NCBI GenBank assembly: GCA_020650975.1
Contig: JAIPMN010002584.1
Coordinates: forward strand, 1 to 31,147
Direction of reading: 5' to 3'
Origin: Apostichopus californicus
Taxonomy: Eukaryota > Echinodermata > Holothuroidea > Aspidochirotida > Stichopodidae
Length of the DNA: 31,147 nt
The notes under the pieces are model-generated. The model searched no databases. It worked only from the letters and a program-made list of their open reading frames with translations, and was not told the DNA's origin. Below, one piece after another: positions 1 through 12,300 of the stretch (the stretch's first letter is position 1; each line of letters starts with the position of its first letter). The translations under genes and the position numbers were made by a program.

Positions 1-219
1 ATATATGTGTGTATATATCAAATTGAACAATAGATGTTACCAAGTAAAGGCAAACAATTGTTCACAATCCACTATACTATGACTTAATATGACTTTAATC
101 AGAGATTTAACACAATAAAGGATACTTGTCAGTTGTCTATCAATTAAGAGAATTATTTATGCAAGACAAAAGAAGACAATCTATTCCTACTTTCTATTTT
201 CATCTCTATTGCTTTTCAG

Positions 220-387
220 GACAAAGCCAGGGACCTCCTCACACCAGTTCCTATGAAACTCACCTACGATGTCTTCAAGTATCCAGTTGTGACCTCCGTC
301 AGAGGGGACGAGCCCCTCCCGTTTCCTGGGGGTCTCCCGCCCGTCAGTAACAGCTACGACTGTGGGGCGCAGTACGTCACAGAAGAG
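220..387 (+). CDS. Integrin alpha exon 1 of window: end of thigh domain
   Basis: Opens after a strong acceptor (tctattgcttttcag) and closes at a gtaata donor, giving 56 codons, phase 0 at both ends. The start DKARDLLTPVPMKLTYDV aligns with the 'RDKLSPI' stretch that closes the thigh domain in known alpha chains. A proline-rich segment (LPFPGGLPPVSN) and a Cys follow. It contains an RGD tripeptide at 301-309. Earlier exons must exist upstream, since this one starts inside the protein. Confidence 0.92.
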
Positions 388-3300
388 GTAATAAGGCCTC
401 TCCCTACTTGAGATAATTAGTGGGATCTTACCAAATTTATTTATTCCATAATATTGTCAACAATCTGTACTTGCATATCAAGGCACATTGTACCACACTT
501 CTTCAGTTCAACTTGAAATTTTTTTGAAAGTGTCTTAATAGAGAGATTTAGTAAAGGTAAATCATGGCTTTTCATTTATAGCAAAAATTTTGTGATGGTA
601 AGTTGTACCAAACATACATATCCAAAATAGAGGGCGGCAGTCGAGCTTTCATTGTAGCAACAAGTTTTGGCAATTGTTTGACAGTTAATTGCTTTATTTA
701 CATACAGAAGCAATGAACTTTAGGGGTGATCATGTTTTTCATTGATAGCAGTGTTTGGGTTTGACCAGTTTGTATTTATTTCACCAACTTTAAATAAGTC
801 TTCCTGTAAGATGTGATTATAATTTATCATAGTATGACATCTACAGTTCTTGTCTTTTCCACTGTAAGCTTGTCAGTCAACCAGCAATATAACTGATGCA
901 ATATTTCATTGGAATCAATTGACTTTTGGCATATCATCTGTACGATACTACTTAATGCATTCAGACTCATTCGAATATGGATTTGAAGTACAAACATATA
1001 GCCGAAATGAAGAGTATGTGAAACATTTACCTAGGAATTGGACTAGGTAGTAATGGGAGATAAAGATGCCCTGATTCAACCCAAAATGGCTTAAAGAACA
1101 TTCATGAACTCTTAGTGCTGCAATGCATTGTGGGCAGTCTGAATAAAACAGCATGGCCAACGGTATTGAGGAATTTTAATATTACCCCTCTTCTTGTATT
1201 TTGCCTGTTTGAGCAATCTTCCCATTCTCTGGATATCAAAATATACCCCATTGGTGGTAATTGCTTACTTTCCTCTCTTCTTAATTTTAATAATTTTACC
1301 TAACATATTTAGCAAAGCCTGTAGTGAACCAAGCCTGTATTGACCCGATCTAATATCTTGGCCTAAAATTCTATTCCTTTATCTTTCCCATAATAAGCAA
1401 AATTCTAATGCCTCTCCCTGTGACAATGTTTTATGTTACAAATAAAGTAAATGCTTGATTTATGTAACAAATGTTAAAAAATCTCAGAATTATTCATATC
1501 CACAAAACATGTAGGGAAACCCTTTTTTCCATCATTGTTTAGCCTCCTTTAACCTCACTGCCACAAGCATATCACAGGTTTATTTCACTGTTATTGACTT
1601 TTTATTGCACTCATGATCTCACAATTTGTAGGATTGTGCACCATAAAGGGAGAAGGGTACCCCTCTCAAGTACCATTCTGAAAGATTGTCGGCCTCTATG
1701 AACCCAACCTCTGTCTGTCTGTCCTCAGGACATTTTCTATTCCGCCATTTTCTTTTTCTCATATAAGCCTTGAGGGAATTTGGATTCAAGTTTATTCAGC
1801 GTATTTAAGTATATGACATCTTTCTTTGGAGTTATTTATATTCAAGATTACTTATCAGAGTTTGAAAAGTTAAAAGAAGAGTGGTGGGGGGATGTGGGTG
1901 GGGGACAGTTTGGATGAGGTCCACTTTAAAAATTTCTGCTATAATTATAATAGATATTTAGAAAGAACATAGTTAAAACAAGTTGGCTAAAACTGTTCAG
2001 GAAATAAGGAGTAAATGTTAATTTTGCCACATAGTAGTTGATTTGCAATGCCTCATTTGGTAAAAATATTTTTTTTGCTGATCTGGTTCATCAATGTGTT
2101 TGTCATGCACCATTGCTGTCTGGCTGGCTGATTCATTGATAACTATTAACCCTTCAATGCAGAGAAGTGACTTTTTAGGTTTTAGTCACATGATTTCAAC
2201 AGTTTTTATTTTCTTGGTTTTTACCATCTAGGTAATTTTTGTCCAAAACTGTGGAAGTGATGGTATCTGCCAGACTGACATTGAACTCAACGTTGAAGCT
2301 GAGTTGCCTGGGTAAGTCAGTCCAATTGCAAATTATCCCTTCACCTTAAACTCCTCCTCCCCCCCACCCCCTCCTTCCTACACCCATACTCCTTTAAAGG
2401 GAAGGAGGAATTCTTTGCATTTCTTTTTACGAAAGTGAAAAGATTCCTACCTTATTCTGTACATAGTTTCCTCATTTCCTGTTACCTTTTATGTTTATTC
2501 AATGCTTGGCAAAAGAGAAAGTGATTAATTAACAGGAAAGGAAAGTTCTCACGATGATATATTTACTTAATTAGCTTCATGGAAACTTGTTAAATGAAAC
2601 TTAACTCCGGAAGTCCTTATTTGGTACTGATATTGTGTTTATTATTTCACAAGCATCAAATTTAAAATGATGTGGAACTCTCACTTCCACAGTAGGAAAA
2701 CTAACCAACCATGGACGGTTACGTGACATGCTACCAGTTGCTACTAACATATTCGTTAACCCTTTGTCAGTTCGAAGTGCTAAATGCTCTGTAACAACAG
2801 ATAGCACTGTAATTAGGTCTTTATGGTAAAAAAGAGACATGGAGTATAATTGCTTAGGTTTGGATGATAACTTTTTTAGAGATTGACTTTTCATCTCACA
2901 AAAGGCTTGGTCGGCAAGGACCGTGGCTAGTACTGGAACATCTACTGTCAGAGTTTTATAGGTTACGTACGCCGATCACTCTTATCACGTTACAAATCTT
3001 ATCACATACAAAAATTGCAAAGAGTCTTGTGTTGCTAAGGAACAACAAATCCTGTTGTCTGTTTCTCTTGTCTCTGTAAATTTGTGTACGGTCCTTATAA
3101 GCTTAGTGCGTTGCCGCTGCAGTTCTATCGTTTGAAAGAAAGCAAGGACTCAAACTGAAACTTGCGGTAAACATTGGAAATATGTTCCACTTAAGATCAA
3201 AATGCCATTGTTCCCATACAAGGAATGTGGTAGCTATGAGTGCAGGACATTGGTATAAGAGATGAGTGGTTGGTACGTGTTTGTTGGGCGTATCCTAATT

Positions 3301-6300
3301 GACTTAGCCGATCCAGGTTTATGTCTACGCCGATGTTCAGAAATGACAACGGAAGCACTAGACCATTATGACATTCTTTCCAAGCATGAAAAGTTGCAGT
3401 AATGTATTTACTTCTTCAGTCAATCGTGCTGATTTTGACTGCTTTTGGTTTTGATTATTGAAAACTTGTGAAAAATGAAACCAGAACAGCAGACAAGGAA
3501 ATGACAAGCAAACTTTGAACACAGCAAAGAAATTATTGGCTTTTAAAATGGAAATTTGATCCAGTGACATCAAGGTTACGAGCCCTCCCTAGGCTGTGCT
3601 ATATGCTAACAGTCCTTTGAATTACAACAGACAACTAATGGTCTGGGTAGCTCAGTTAGTAGAGCATAGTAAACTTCAGGTCACTGGTTTGAATCCTGTT
3701 TTAATAACCTGGTTTGAAACATGTTTTTTAAATAAAAACATAGACAGTGAATGATGATGTCTGAAAAGTGACGTTTTCCTCTCGGTACACGTACGACCCC
3801 TTTAGTTACTTTTAACAAGATATTTAGACAATTTTTTCATATTTCATTTCCTCTGCAGAAATAAACGAGATGAGTTGATCCTTGGTGCTTCCCCCACCCT
3901 CTACATCAATGCCAAAATTGATAATAATGGAGAAGAGGCCCATCAGGCTATCTTGAGGGTTTATCACCCTAGCGATATGGGATATGAAGGTGTGGAGCTG
4001 GTGGCAGTAAGTAGTAGTCATAGCAACCATTTCATGATATGAACTTTCGCTTTAAAGGTGTTCGCCTCAAATCATGCCAAATTGCTTAAAGTGGTCTCAT
4101 GCATATTTCAAACTTCTTATCATGGAAGGTGCTTTCACGGAACTTTCAACAGTGTTAAATATGGACAATTAATTACTGTGTGTTGAGAGGATATTCTTTT
4201 TTGTGGGTGGGGGTGGGGGTTGGGGGTGGGTTGGGGGCAGTATAGCAATTCTTGCAGTTTGAGCATGCTTTGAACATTATTTGCCTTTCTAGCATATTTG
4301 AGGGTATGATAATGGCCTTTAATGGTAAAATACATCTTACAACCATTATACTTTACTCCGGGTTCCCTGTAAGAATAATGTCTTCATGGTTCTTATTTCA
4401 GGAACAAAAGTTACATAGATACAAATTAGAGAGAGAGAGTAATGTTATCAATGTTTCATCAATATATAATTCAAGACTTGCTAACAAGTAAAATGGGAAA
4501 ACTGATGCCCAAGCTATAATAAACAGGAGAGAAATGCTCTGCTTTAAGACTCCAGGAGTTAGTAATACTGAAGATGTATGGCATCGACAAAGGGATGTTG
4601 TGGTATCCATTTGTTTTGGAAAAGTTTGTTTTATTTGTAAAGCACTTAGAGCTTACTTTTATAAGTGTTATAAACATGTATAAATAATACTAAAAGAGAA
4701 CTGTTGTCATAGTTCAATGTCGATGTATGGTAGCTTCCAGAATTTTATGTATCAAATATTTCTGGTAGAACTTTATCTTTCTGTCCATAAATTATTTCTA
4801 CATCATAAAGAAGAACAAAGTCATTTGGAAGACTTCACCAAAGTAATAAAACAGCCAATGTTTTCATTGTAAATGCTGGTACTTTTTGGTGCAATTTTGT
4901 GTAGAAATTAAAGTGACAAATGTAGGTAAATGGTGTTGTGTTTATAGAAATTTGTCTATAATGTGTTTTGGTTATTGTCATTTCTGAAAAAATGATTTAT
5001 GAATATATTCTGTATCTAAGCTCATAATCCTTACTACTATTCCTTTGCTTTGTTTTTGCTAATAGAAGAACTACTCATTATGAAATTGTTTTTGACTTAT
5101 TTATGTTTACTTTTGATGATTTTAAATGTTTTAATGTTAATATAGGATTTTTTTTTTTTTTTACTTGATATATGCGTCTTCTCATTTTCAATTGCTTAGA
5201 CTGATATAGCAAGTATATCTAAGAATGTTGTTTAACAATTTCATGCTATACATTCATCCTCAGGTGACATGCTTGCCTCTCGCAGACCAGAGAGGGGACA
5301 CCTGTACTGCTGAAATTGTGGCAAACTGTCTACCTCAAATAGGGCAGGATGCCTCTGCTATTGTAGAATGTAGCTTGGGAAATCCTATGAACGCATACAA
5401 TTCTGTGAGTAAACTTCAATAGTTATATTTGTAATGGATTGCTGGTGCTCTCTCGTCATATCTAGGGCTCAATTTTAAGGATCGGTAGGGGTAGGGCAAC
5501 TCTTGTAAGGATCGGTATGGGTAGGGCAACTCTTGTAAGGATCGGTAGGGGTGGGGCAACTCTATTAAGGATCAGTAGGGGTGGGGCAACTCTTGTAAGG
5601 ATCAGTAGGGGTGGACCAATTCTTGTAAAGGATCGGTAGAGGTGGGGCAGTTCTAAGGATCCGTAGGGGTGGGGCAATTTTAAGGATCGGTAGGGGTGGG
5701 GCAACTCTTGTAAGGATCGGTAGGGGTGGGGCAACTCTTGTAAGGAATGGTGGGGGTGGGGTAATCTTGTAAGAATCAGTAGGGGTGGGCAACTCTTTTA
5801 AGGCAAGTTAGTACTTGCTCTGGGTTTGCAGTGAAAGGACTGGGTACCACTGCAATTTTTTCAGCTTCCAAGTGGGCAACACACAGATAACTATAAAAAC
5901 TCAAAAGAGGACCAAGGCACTTATTTTCTTCCAAGTGAGAGCAAAATACATACAGCAAATTACAGAAAATTTGCAGTTAGTGCTGTTGTTTAATTTCCAC
6001 CCTGTTCATAATGTTATTTCATGAAATTGTTCTTTGCTAATAATGTTCCAAATTATACACTTCTCTCCTTTTTTTGTTCTAAATAGGTGTTAAGCTATTT
6101 TGCCACTGCAACAAGTTGTTTTAAGGAAGCTCATAGATGTAGTGTTGATTTGAAATTTTGTAATGGAAGGATTTCAGAGTTCATCAATCTCTTTAAACTC
6201 ATAATCATTAAAACCTTGCTGACATAAATGCAATGGGATGGCAACTATAGAAATTGATACTGTAGGTGCTGGCTATGTAATGTGTGCCATTATGATAGAC

Positions 6301-9300
6301 TTTTTTGGAAAAAAAACAATTCTCAGCAAGTTTTAATTGTAGTTGAGTGAAGGCACTGTGTCAAAAAGGAAACGGTTAGCAGCTGCAAAGTGCACAGTGC
6401 AGTAGGTTATGTCCTATGAAGCCTGGCTGCATTATGCTGCAACCCCCACCCCCTCCCCCTCCCTCAGCATCCCACACTTGACACAGTGCCTTTACATGCA
6501 ATGCAACTTCATTGTAGGTGTAAAAGGCACTTTGCAATGTTATTCAAGCTGGTATAGAATTGACCAACACTTCTTTAAAAGATATATTAATAAAACCAGC
6601 CAAAGCTGAAGCTGGTCGATAAACCTCATCACACATTTTCGGTTTTCCGTGCAGGCTACTCTGAAACTACGGTTCGATGTTTCGGATATACCCTGGTCTC
6701 AGGAGCGAGAAATTAACATCACAATGGTGGTATATACAGTTAGTATAGAAACTGAAGAAGAGAAGGTCAATAACATGAAGCAACTCAAATTTTCAGTTAT
6801 TGTAGAAGCTGACCTTGGAGTCATCGGGTAAGTCCTTTTGTCGACATAAAGAGATTGGAACATAGGGGGACCCTAAGTGACATTCCATCATCAAGCCCCA
6901 TCCTACCCCGCTGCCTACTACAACCTTCATCAATATCCCCCCCCCCCCAACCCCAAACATGCACATGTGAGAAGCCTTTCCACAAACTCCTCACCTCATG
7001 ACCACCAGGTTGCTATCCCTTCATTTCCCTTAAAAAGTTTAATTTACTCACAAAAGACACATCCAGTCAGTGCTGCTCTCGTCAATAATCACATATTGTG
7101 AGGTGAAATAGTACAAACATCAGTATTTTGAATATTTTCAGAGATAATTTAGTAACATATTCCAACCGCCTATCTCCTCAATTTAAACGAAGCAAGGTCA
7201 GTAAAGCACCTTCCCCCTCCCCCCTTCAACCAGTCTATGGTTTTTAGAAAGCCAAACAATTCGCCACTGGAATCCCAAATTCGCCAGTTAATGCATTCCC
7301 AGGCCAATGATGATGTCATTTCTGTCATGAAAGGCATTTTGCCATGCACTCTCATGCAAACCCTACCACCCTTCTCCCACCCTCCCATCTCCCTCACATA
7401 CACAGTGGCATTTCCAGGTGGGGCAGTACACCCCCCCCGACCTCATTTCAAACATATTTCTTAGTATATATACGCATTAGAATGCACCATTTGATGTTCA
7501 TATCTCTGAACGTTTATGTAATGGAAGGACCCCAAGACCGCTCCTCTCCCTATGTGGGAGTCTGCTCCAGCAACCTTCGGCCACACTTGTTCCTTTTAAA
7601 TCCTGAATCAGCCTCTGGCATTCCATAAAGGTTCCTAACCTTTTCCTGAATCAGTCAGGGGATATTTAGAATTTGACCCCCACCCCACCGCTCCATCCCT
7701 TGAAACCCCATGGACATCATTGCATTTGCACTGATGGAAAGCCTTTAGTACCTCCTCGTTGAATTGTGCAGGCAGAACCAGGAAGTAGTGACCATGTTAC
7801 TTTCCAACATTAAAAGTAGAGATCCATGAAATGATAGTCATTGAAATCATTCAGGTTACTCCATCACCAATGTAGTTTTGACATTCTGCTCTCATATTGC
7901 TTTGTTGATATTTATAGAGTCAGTGATTGTATATTAAGGCACCAAGATCCCTCTCAGCTAGAATGGATCAACATCATCGAACAATAGGGATTGTCTCTGG
8001 ATGCCTGCAGTGCCAATTGTGTTCATCTGTGGAGCACTATAGATTATGTCCTATGCAGCCCCCCCCCCCCAGCATCCTACAATTGACACAATGCCTCATT
8101 TGTGCAGTTACTGTCAATAATAAAAACCTTTCTGTGCTTCCGAATGGGAGACTGTTTATTATGGTAACAATGTATTGTCAATAATAAAACCTTTCTGTGT
8201 TTTCTGCTATAGTACTGTACTTCCCAAGGGGAGAGTGTTTATTAAGGTATTGTCAACAATAAAACCTTTCTGTGTTTCCTGCTACAGTACTTCCCAAGGG
8301 GAGAGTGTTTATTACGGTTACAATGCAACGTCCACCGGTCAAAGTGACCAGCAGGCAGCAGATAAATTTAGACTGGAGCAGGCTGTAAAAGCTGTTGACT
8401 TATTTTATGACCACGACGGAGACGAATCCAGGTATAACCAGTCTCATATTGGTCCAGCTTTCAACCATGAATTCCAGGTGAGTGTAACTTAACTAACTTT
8501 GCAGAATCAAATACAGTCTCTGCTCTGTCTACATTGAAATTATATATTGACCGAACGTTTAGTAAGCAATGATTGTAGTTCATTGTTTGAAGATCCAAAA
8601 AAAGCTTGCAAGACGTTTTCATTAGGTTGAATAACAGTGGCTTCTTTGGTTTTAAAATTTGTTCTATGGGAAAGGGGCTGACAGGACTGATTTACATGAA
8701 AAAGGTTAGTGAGGATGTGGAGAGGGGGGAGGGGGGAGGAAGTGAGAAAAGGGCTCTGTATTTGTTGTTTTTATGTTATCTTTCTTCATTATTTGCAGGT
8801 TGTAAATTATGGCCCTGGAAGACTACCTTTGAATTCCAATGTTACCATTCAAATTCCGTGGAGAAATGTTGACGGTGGTGCACTGGTGTTTATTAAGGGG
8901 ATTAAGGTAAGGATAATAGTTGTGGATTTTATTGTTGATATGTTTTTCGTCTGATTAGTCCGAGTACATGTTACATCAAAGTTATAACTAGACTGGTTTG
9001 CATTTCATTCCTAAAAATGACTTAATTTGCACGGCGTTCATTTTTCTTCTGAAGGGGCCATCTTTAATTCTCTCCAATGAACACAAAGCAGTGTGACTCT
9101 GGTATCTAAAGGGTTGCATTGTAATGAACATGATGTTAGCCTTCAATGCCAGTATCAACTCTACCCCAATTCTGATATGCAAATTAGATATTGTTATGCC
9201 CTCTGGGACAATGTTATGGTGCCTAGGTGTAGTGTTTGATGTATGTCTTGGAAAGTACTTTTATAGGCTTTTTCATGATTTTAAACAACTATTTTGTAAA

Positions 9301-12300
9301 GTTAATGCAAAGTGAACCACAATATCCTTCACCTTCTCAAGTGTATGTTTGTGTCCGGAGGTGTCTGGTTCAAAGCTTCTTAATAATCTCCTTGATGAAT
9401 TTTGAATCTGGTTGAAGCTTTGTGCAAGTCTGATTAATAAGCAATATTCACAGATAATTGATACATCTTAGTCTAAATGTTGCAACCACTGAGCTACTTT
9501 TTGAGTTTTATTTTCTTTCTAGTTTTCAGCTATTTAGTTCAGTAGAGGAAACTCTGCGTACACAAAATTGAAGATGATGTTAGTTTTTAGCTGCTCTGGT
9601 CAAGCGTAGTGTTTTCAAAACATCACCTGTATACTCTATCAGGTTTAGAGGAAATAGCATTTTCATCTTAAATCAAAACAAAAAATAGGGCAACAAAAGG
9701 GAAGGGGTTTCAATATCTTGTATGTGTCTGTTAGCTATAGTAATTATCAACTTGCCTCATCCCCATCCTCTCAGATTAATGCAAACAAGGGTTCCTGCAA
9801 CGAAGCTCGGATTTTGGAGTTGCAGAGACGTAGGATAGAAGAAGCCTATGTAGCGAAGGGCTCCACAAAGATATCATATGCTGAAGAAGAAGACTCAGAT
9901 CAACAGATAGCAACAGCCAGTGACCCTACACAACTGGTTTGTAAAAACAGAAATTATCTATCGAAGAAATTATTTGGAACAGTCTTCCAGGAAATATTCG
10001 TTGTTTAAACTAATCTTAATCATTTTAAAAAGGATTTGAAAACACATATTTTTGAATGTTTAATATGAACACTTTATACTTGTAATGTAATGTAAATATT
10101 TGCTCTTATATTTTAATTATTCCTTGTTATTCTTTGAATTGCTATGTTTAGTTACCTCATTACTTGTAATGTAATGTAAATATTTGCACTTATATTTTAA
10201 TTATTCCTTGTTATTCTTTGAATTGCTATTTTTAGTTACCTCATTACTTGTAATGTAATGTAAATATTTGCTCTTATATTTTAATTATTCCTTGTTATTC
10301 TTTGAATTGCTATTTTTAGTTACCTCATTAGCTGGTGCAATTTATTGTATTGTTTGATATCTTTTAGGTATTTATTTCTGTACAGCGCTTTGAGATTTTA
10401 TTGGAAAGCGCTTTATAAATAGCACATTATTATTATTATTATTTTTATCGTTGTATTGTGGGGTGAACTAAATGCACACCAAATACATTACTGTAATTAT
10501 TAACATATCTAGGTTTTGCAATGTATTTAAAAGACTTACACATCTATATGTTAAGTCTTTTGAAGAAAACCCAAAACAAATTTGATCGATTTTCATTTAA
10601 GAATCTTGTCGAAAAGTGTTTCGGTACAATCATTCATCATTTTCGTTTCATATTTATCACCAGTGTAAATATTTACATTTACAAACAGGAGATCAAAGTC
10701 TACGAAATATAAATATGTATAGGCTAAATATTATAAATATTATAAATATATATAAATATTAATATAAATATTAGAAAGTAAAAGGTTAAAAATAATGGGT
10801 TCAAGGCTTCAGCCATCAAAAATAGTCCACAACAAAAGTATTTGCGTGTGAATAAAGATTGCAGAACAGTGATTGAAAGGAGTTTTAAGTGATTATGTCC
10901 TCTAGTTTGGTGAGATTTGAGGATTGTTGAAATTTCTATTTGGCTTTAACTACAAGACCCTACATTACAGAATATTGATGTTTTTCATGGCTTTGAATGT
11001 TCTTGACATCCTGATGAACTCAGCTTTACAAGAATAAGCCATGATTATTTGATTAAAGTGAGATCTATCCTTAAAAAGCAGATTAAGTTATAAAGTATTG
11101 AATGCACTTGTAAAATCAAGAAAAAAGGGATTTTGATATGGGTATTTCATTAATACTACTTCAATGTGACACGATCACATGGACTGATATACACAATATT
11201 TTCTGCCTCTTTTGGTATTAATAACGGACTTTAGCCATGAGAATATCCCATTAACAAACACATACAAGGATCAACAACAAATATCACAACACAACTAGAG
11301 TTGAAATGTAACCATCTACCCAAGATAGTAGATGACTGCCAACAATAACACAAGTTAACAACAAATAATAACAAATAACAATAAAATAACATAACATATA
11401 AACATAACATATATTTTACATATATGTTATACATAACATATATTATTCATAACATTTATACTACATAACATATATTTACGTAATATAATAAATAACAAAT
11501 AACAACAACAAGTAACAAAGTTAACAGAAATGTAACCATCTACCAAAAATAGTAGATGAAGCCACAGCCAACAATAACACAAGTTAACAACAAATAATGA
11601 CAAATAACAATAAAATAACATAACATATATACTTAACATATATTTTACTCATGTTATACATTACATATGTTATACATAACATATATTATGTAACATAATA
11701 AATAACAATAAAAATAACAAATAACAACAACAAATAACAAAGTTAACAGAAATGTAACCATCTACCCAAGATAGTAAATGAAGCCACAGCCAACAATAAC
11801 ACAAATTAACAGAGTGTGTTGTCATCCTTTTCCTATCGTTACAGGGCTGTGAGAAAGCTAAATGCGTGGATTTGTCGTGTAACATTGCACTACTTGAAAG
11901 AGATGAACTGGTCAAGATAACGGTGGAGATGTTGCTATGGGAGCACACGTTTGTATCGGTAATGATCAGTCATTTATACTTCACCGATTGCACCATCTGT
12001 TTTTGTCAATATGGTTGCGAGGTTTTTTTTCTTTTGCTTTTCCTGCACTGGACATTTGGCAATTATAGCAAAGAAACTAAACAAAATGCCATTGATCATA
12101 TTCCAAGGAAGTGTCATTATAATTAGACATTGCAGGGAACAATTTATATCGGAAATTGCTATTCCAAGTGGGGAAACTGCTGTCCAAGTGCAAAGATGGA
12201 TAGTAGTTTTTGACATAGAAACCAGAGCATTTCTTGAGGGACAAAGTTCAGAGCCTTCAGCACTACTAAACACATATATGTCTCAAAGTATCTTGCCATC

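Larger units (their letters stand above)
2312..3858 (+). other. Intron 2
   Basis: Noncoding on the + strand. It holds a 124-codon open frame on the - strand (2601-2975) and a tRNA-like sequence at 3641-3700. Confidence 0.8.

Noticed and set aside
3641-3700. Functional tRNA gene
   Set aside because: The acceptor stem does not pair and no clear anticodon arm forms.
5462-5792. Minus-strand repeat proteins (PHPYRSL, RVAPPLPIL)
   Set aside because: Produced by a ~30-bp tandem unit whose length is a multiple of three in most copies; no start context or independent gene signal.
10078-10329. CRISPR-like array
   Set aside because: The repeats are adjacent with no spacers, and the DNA is animal.
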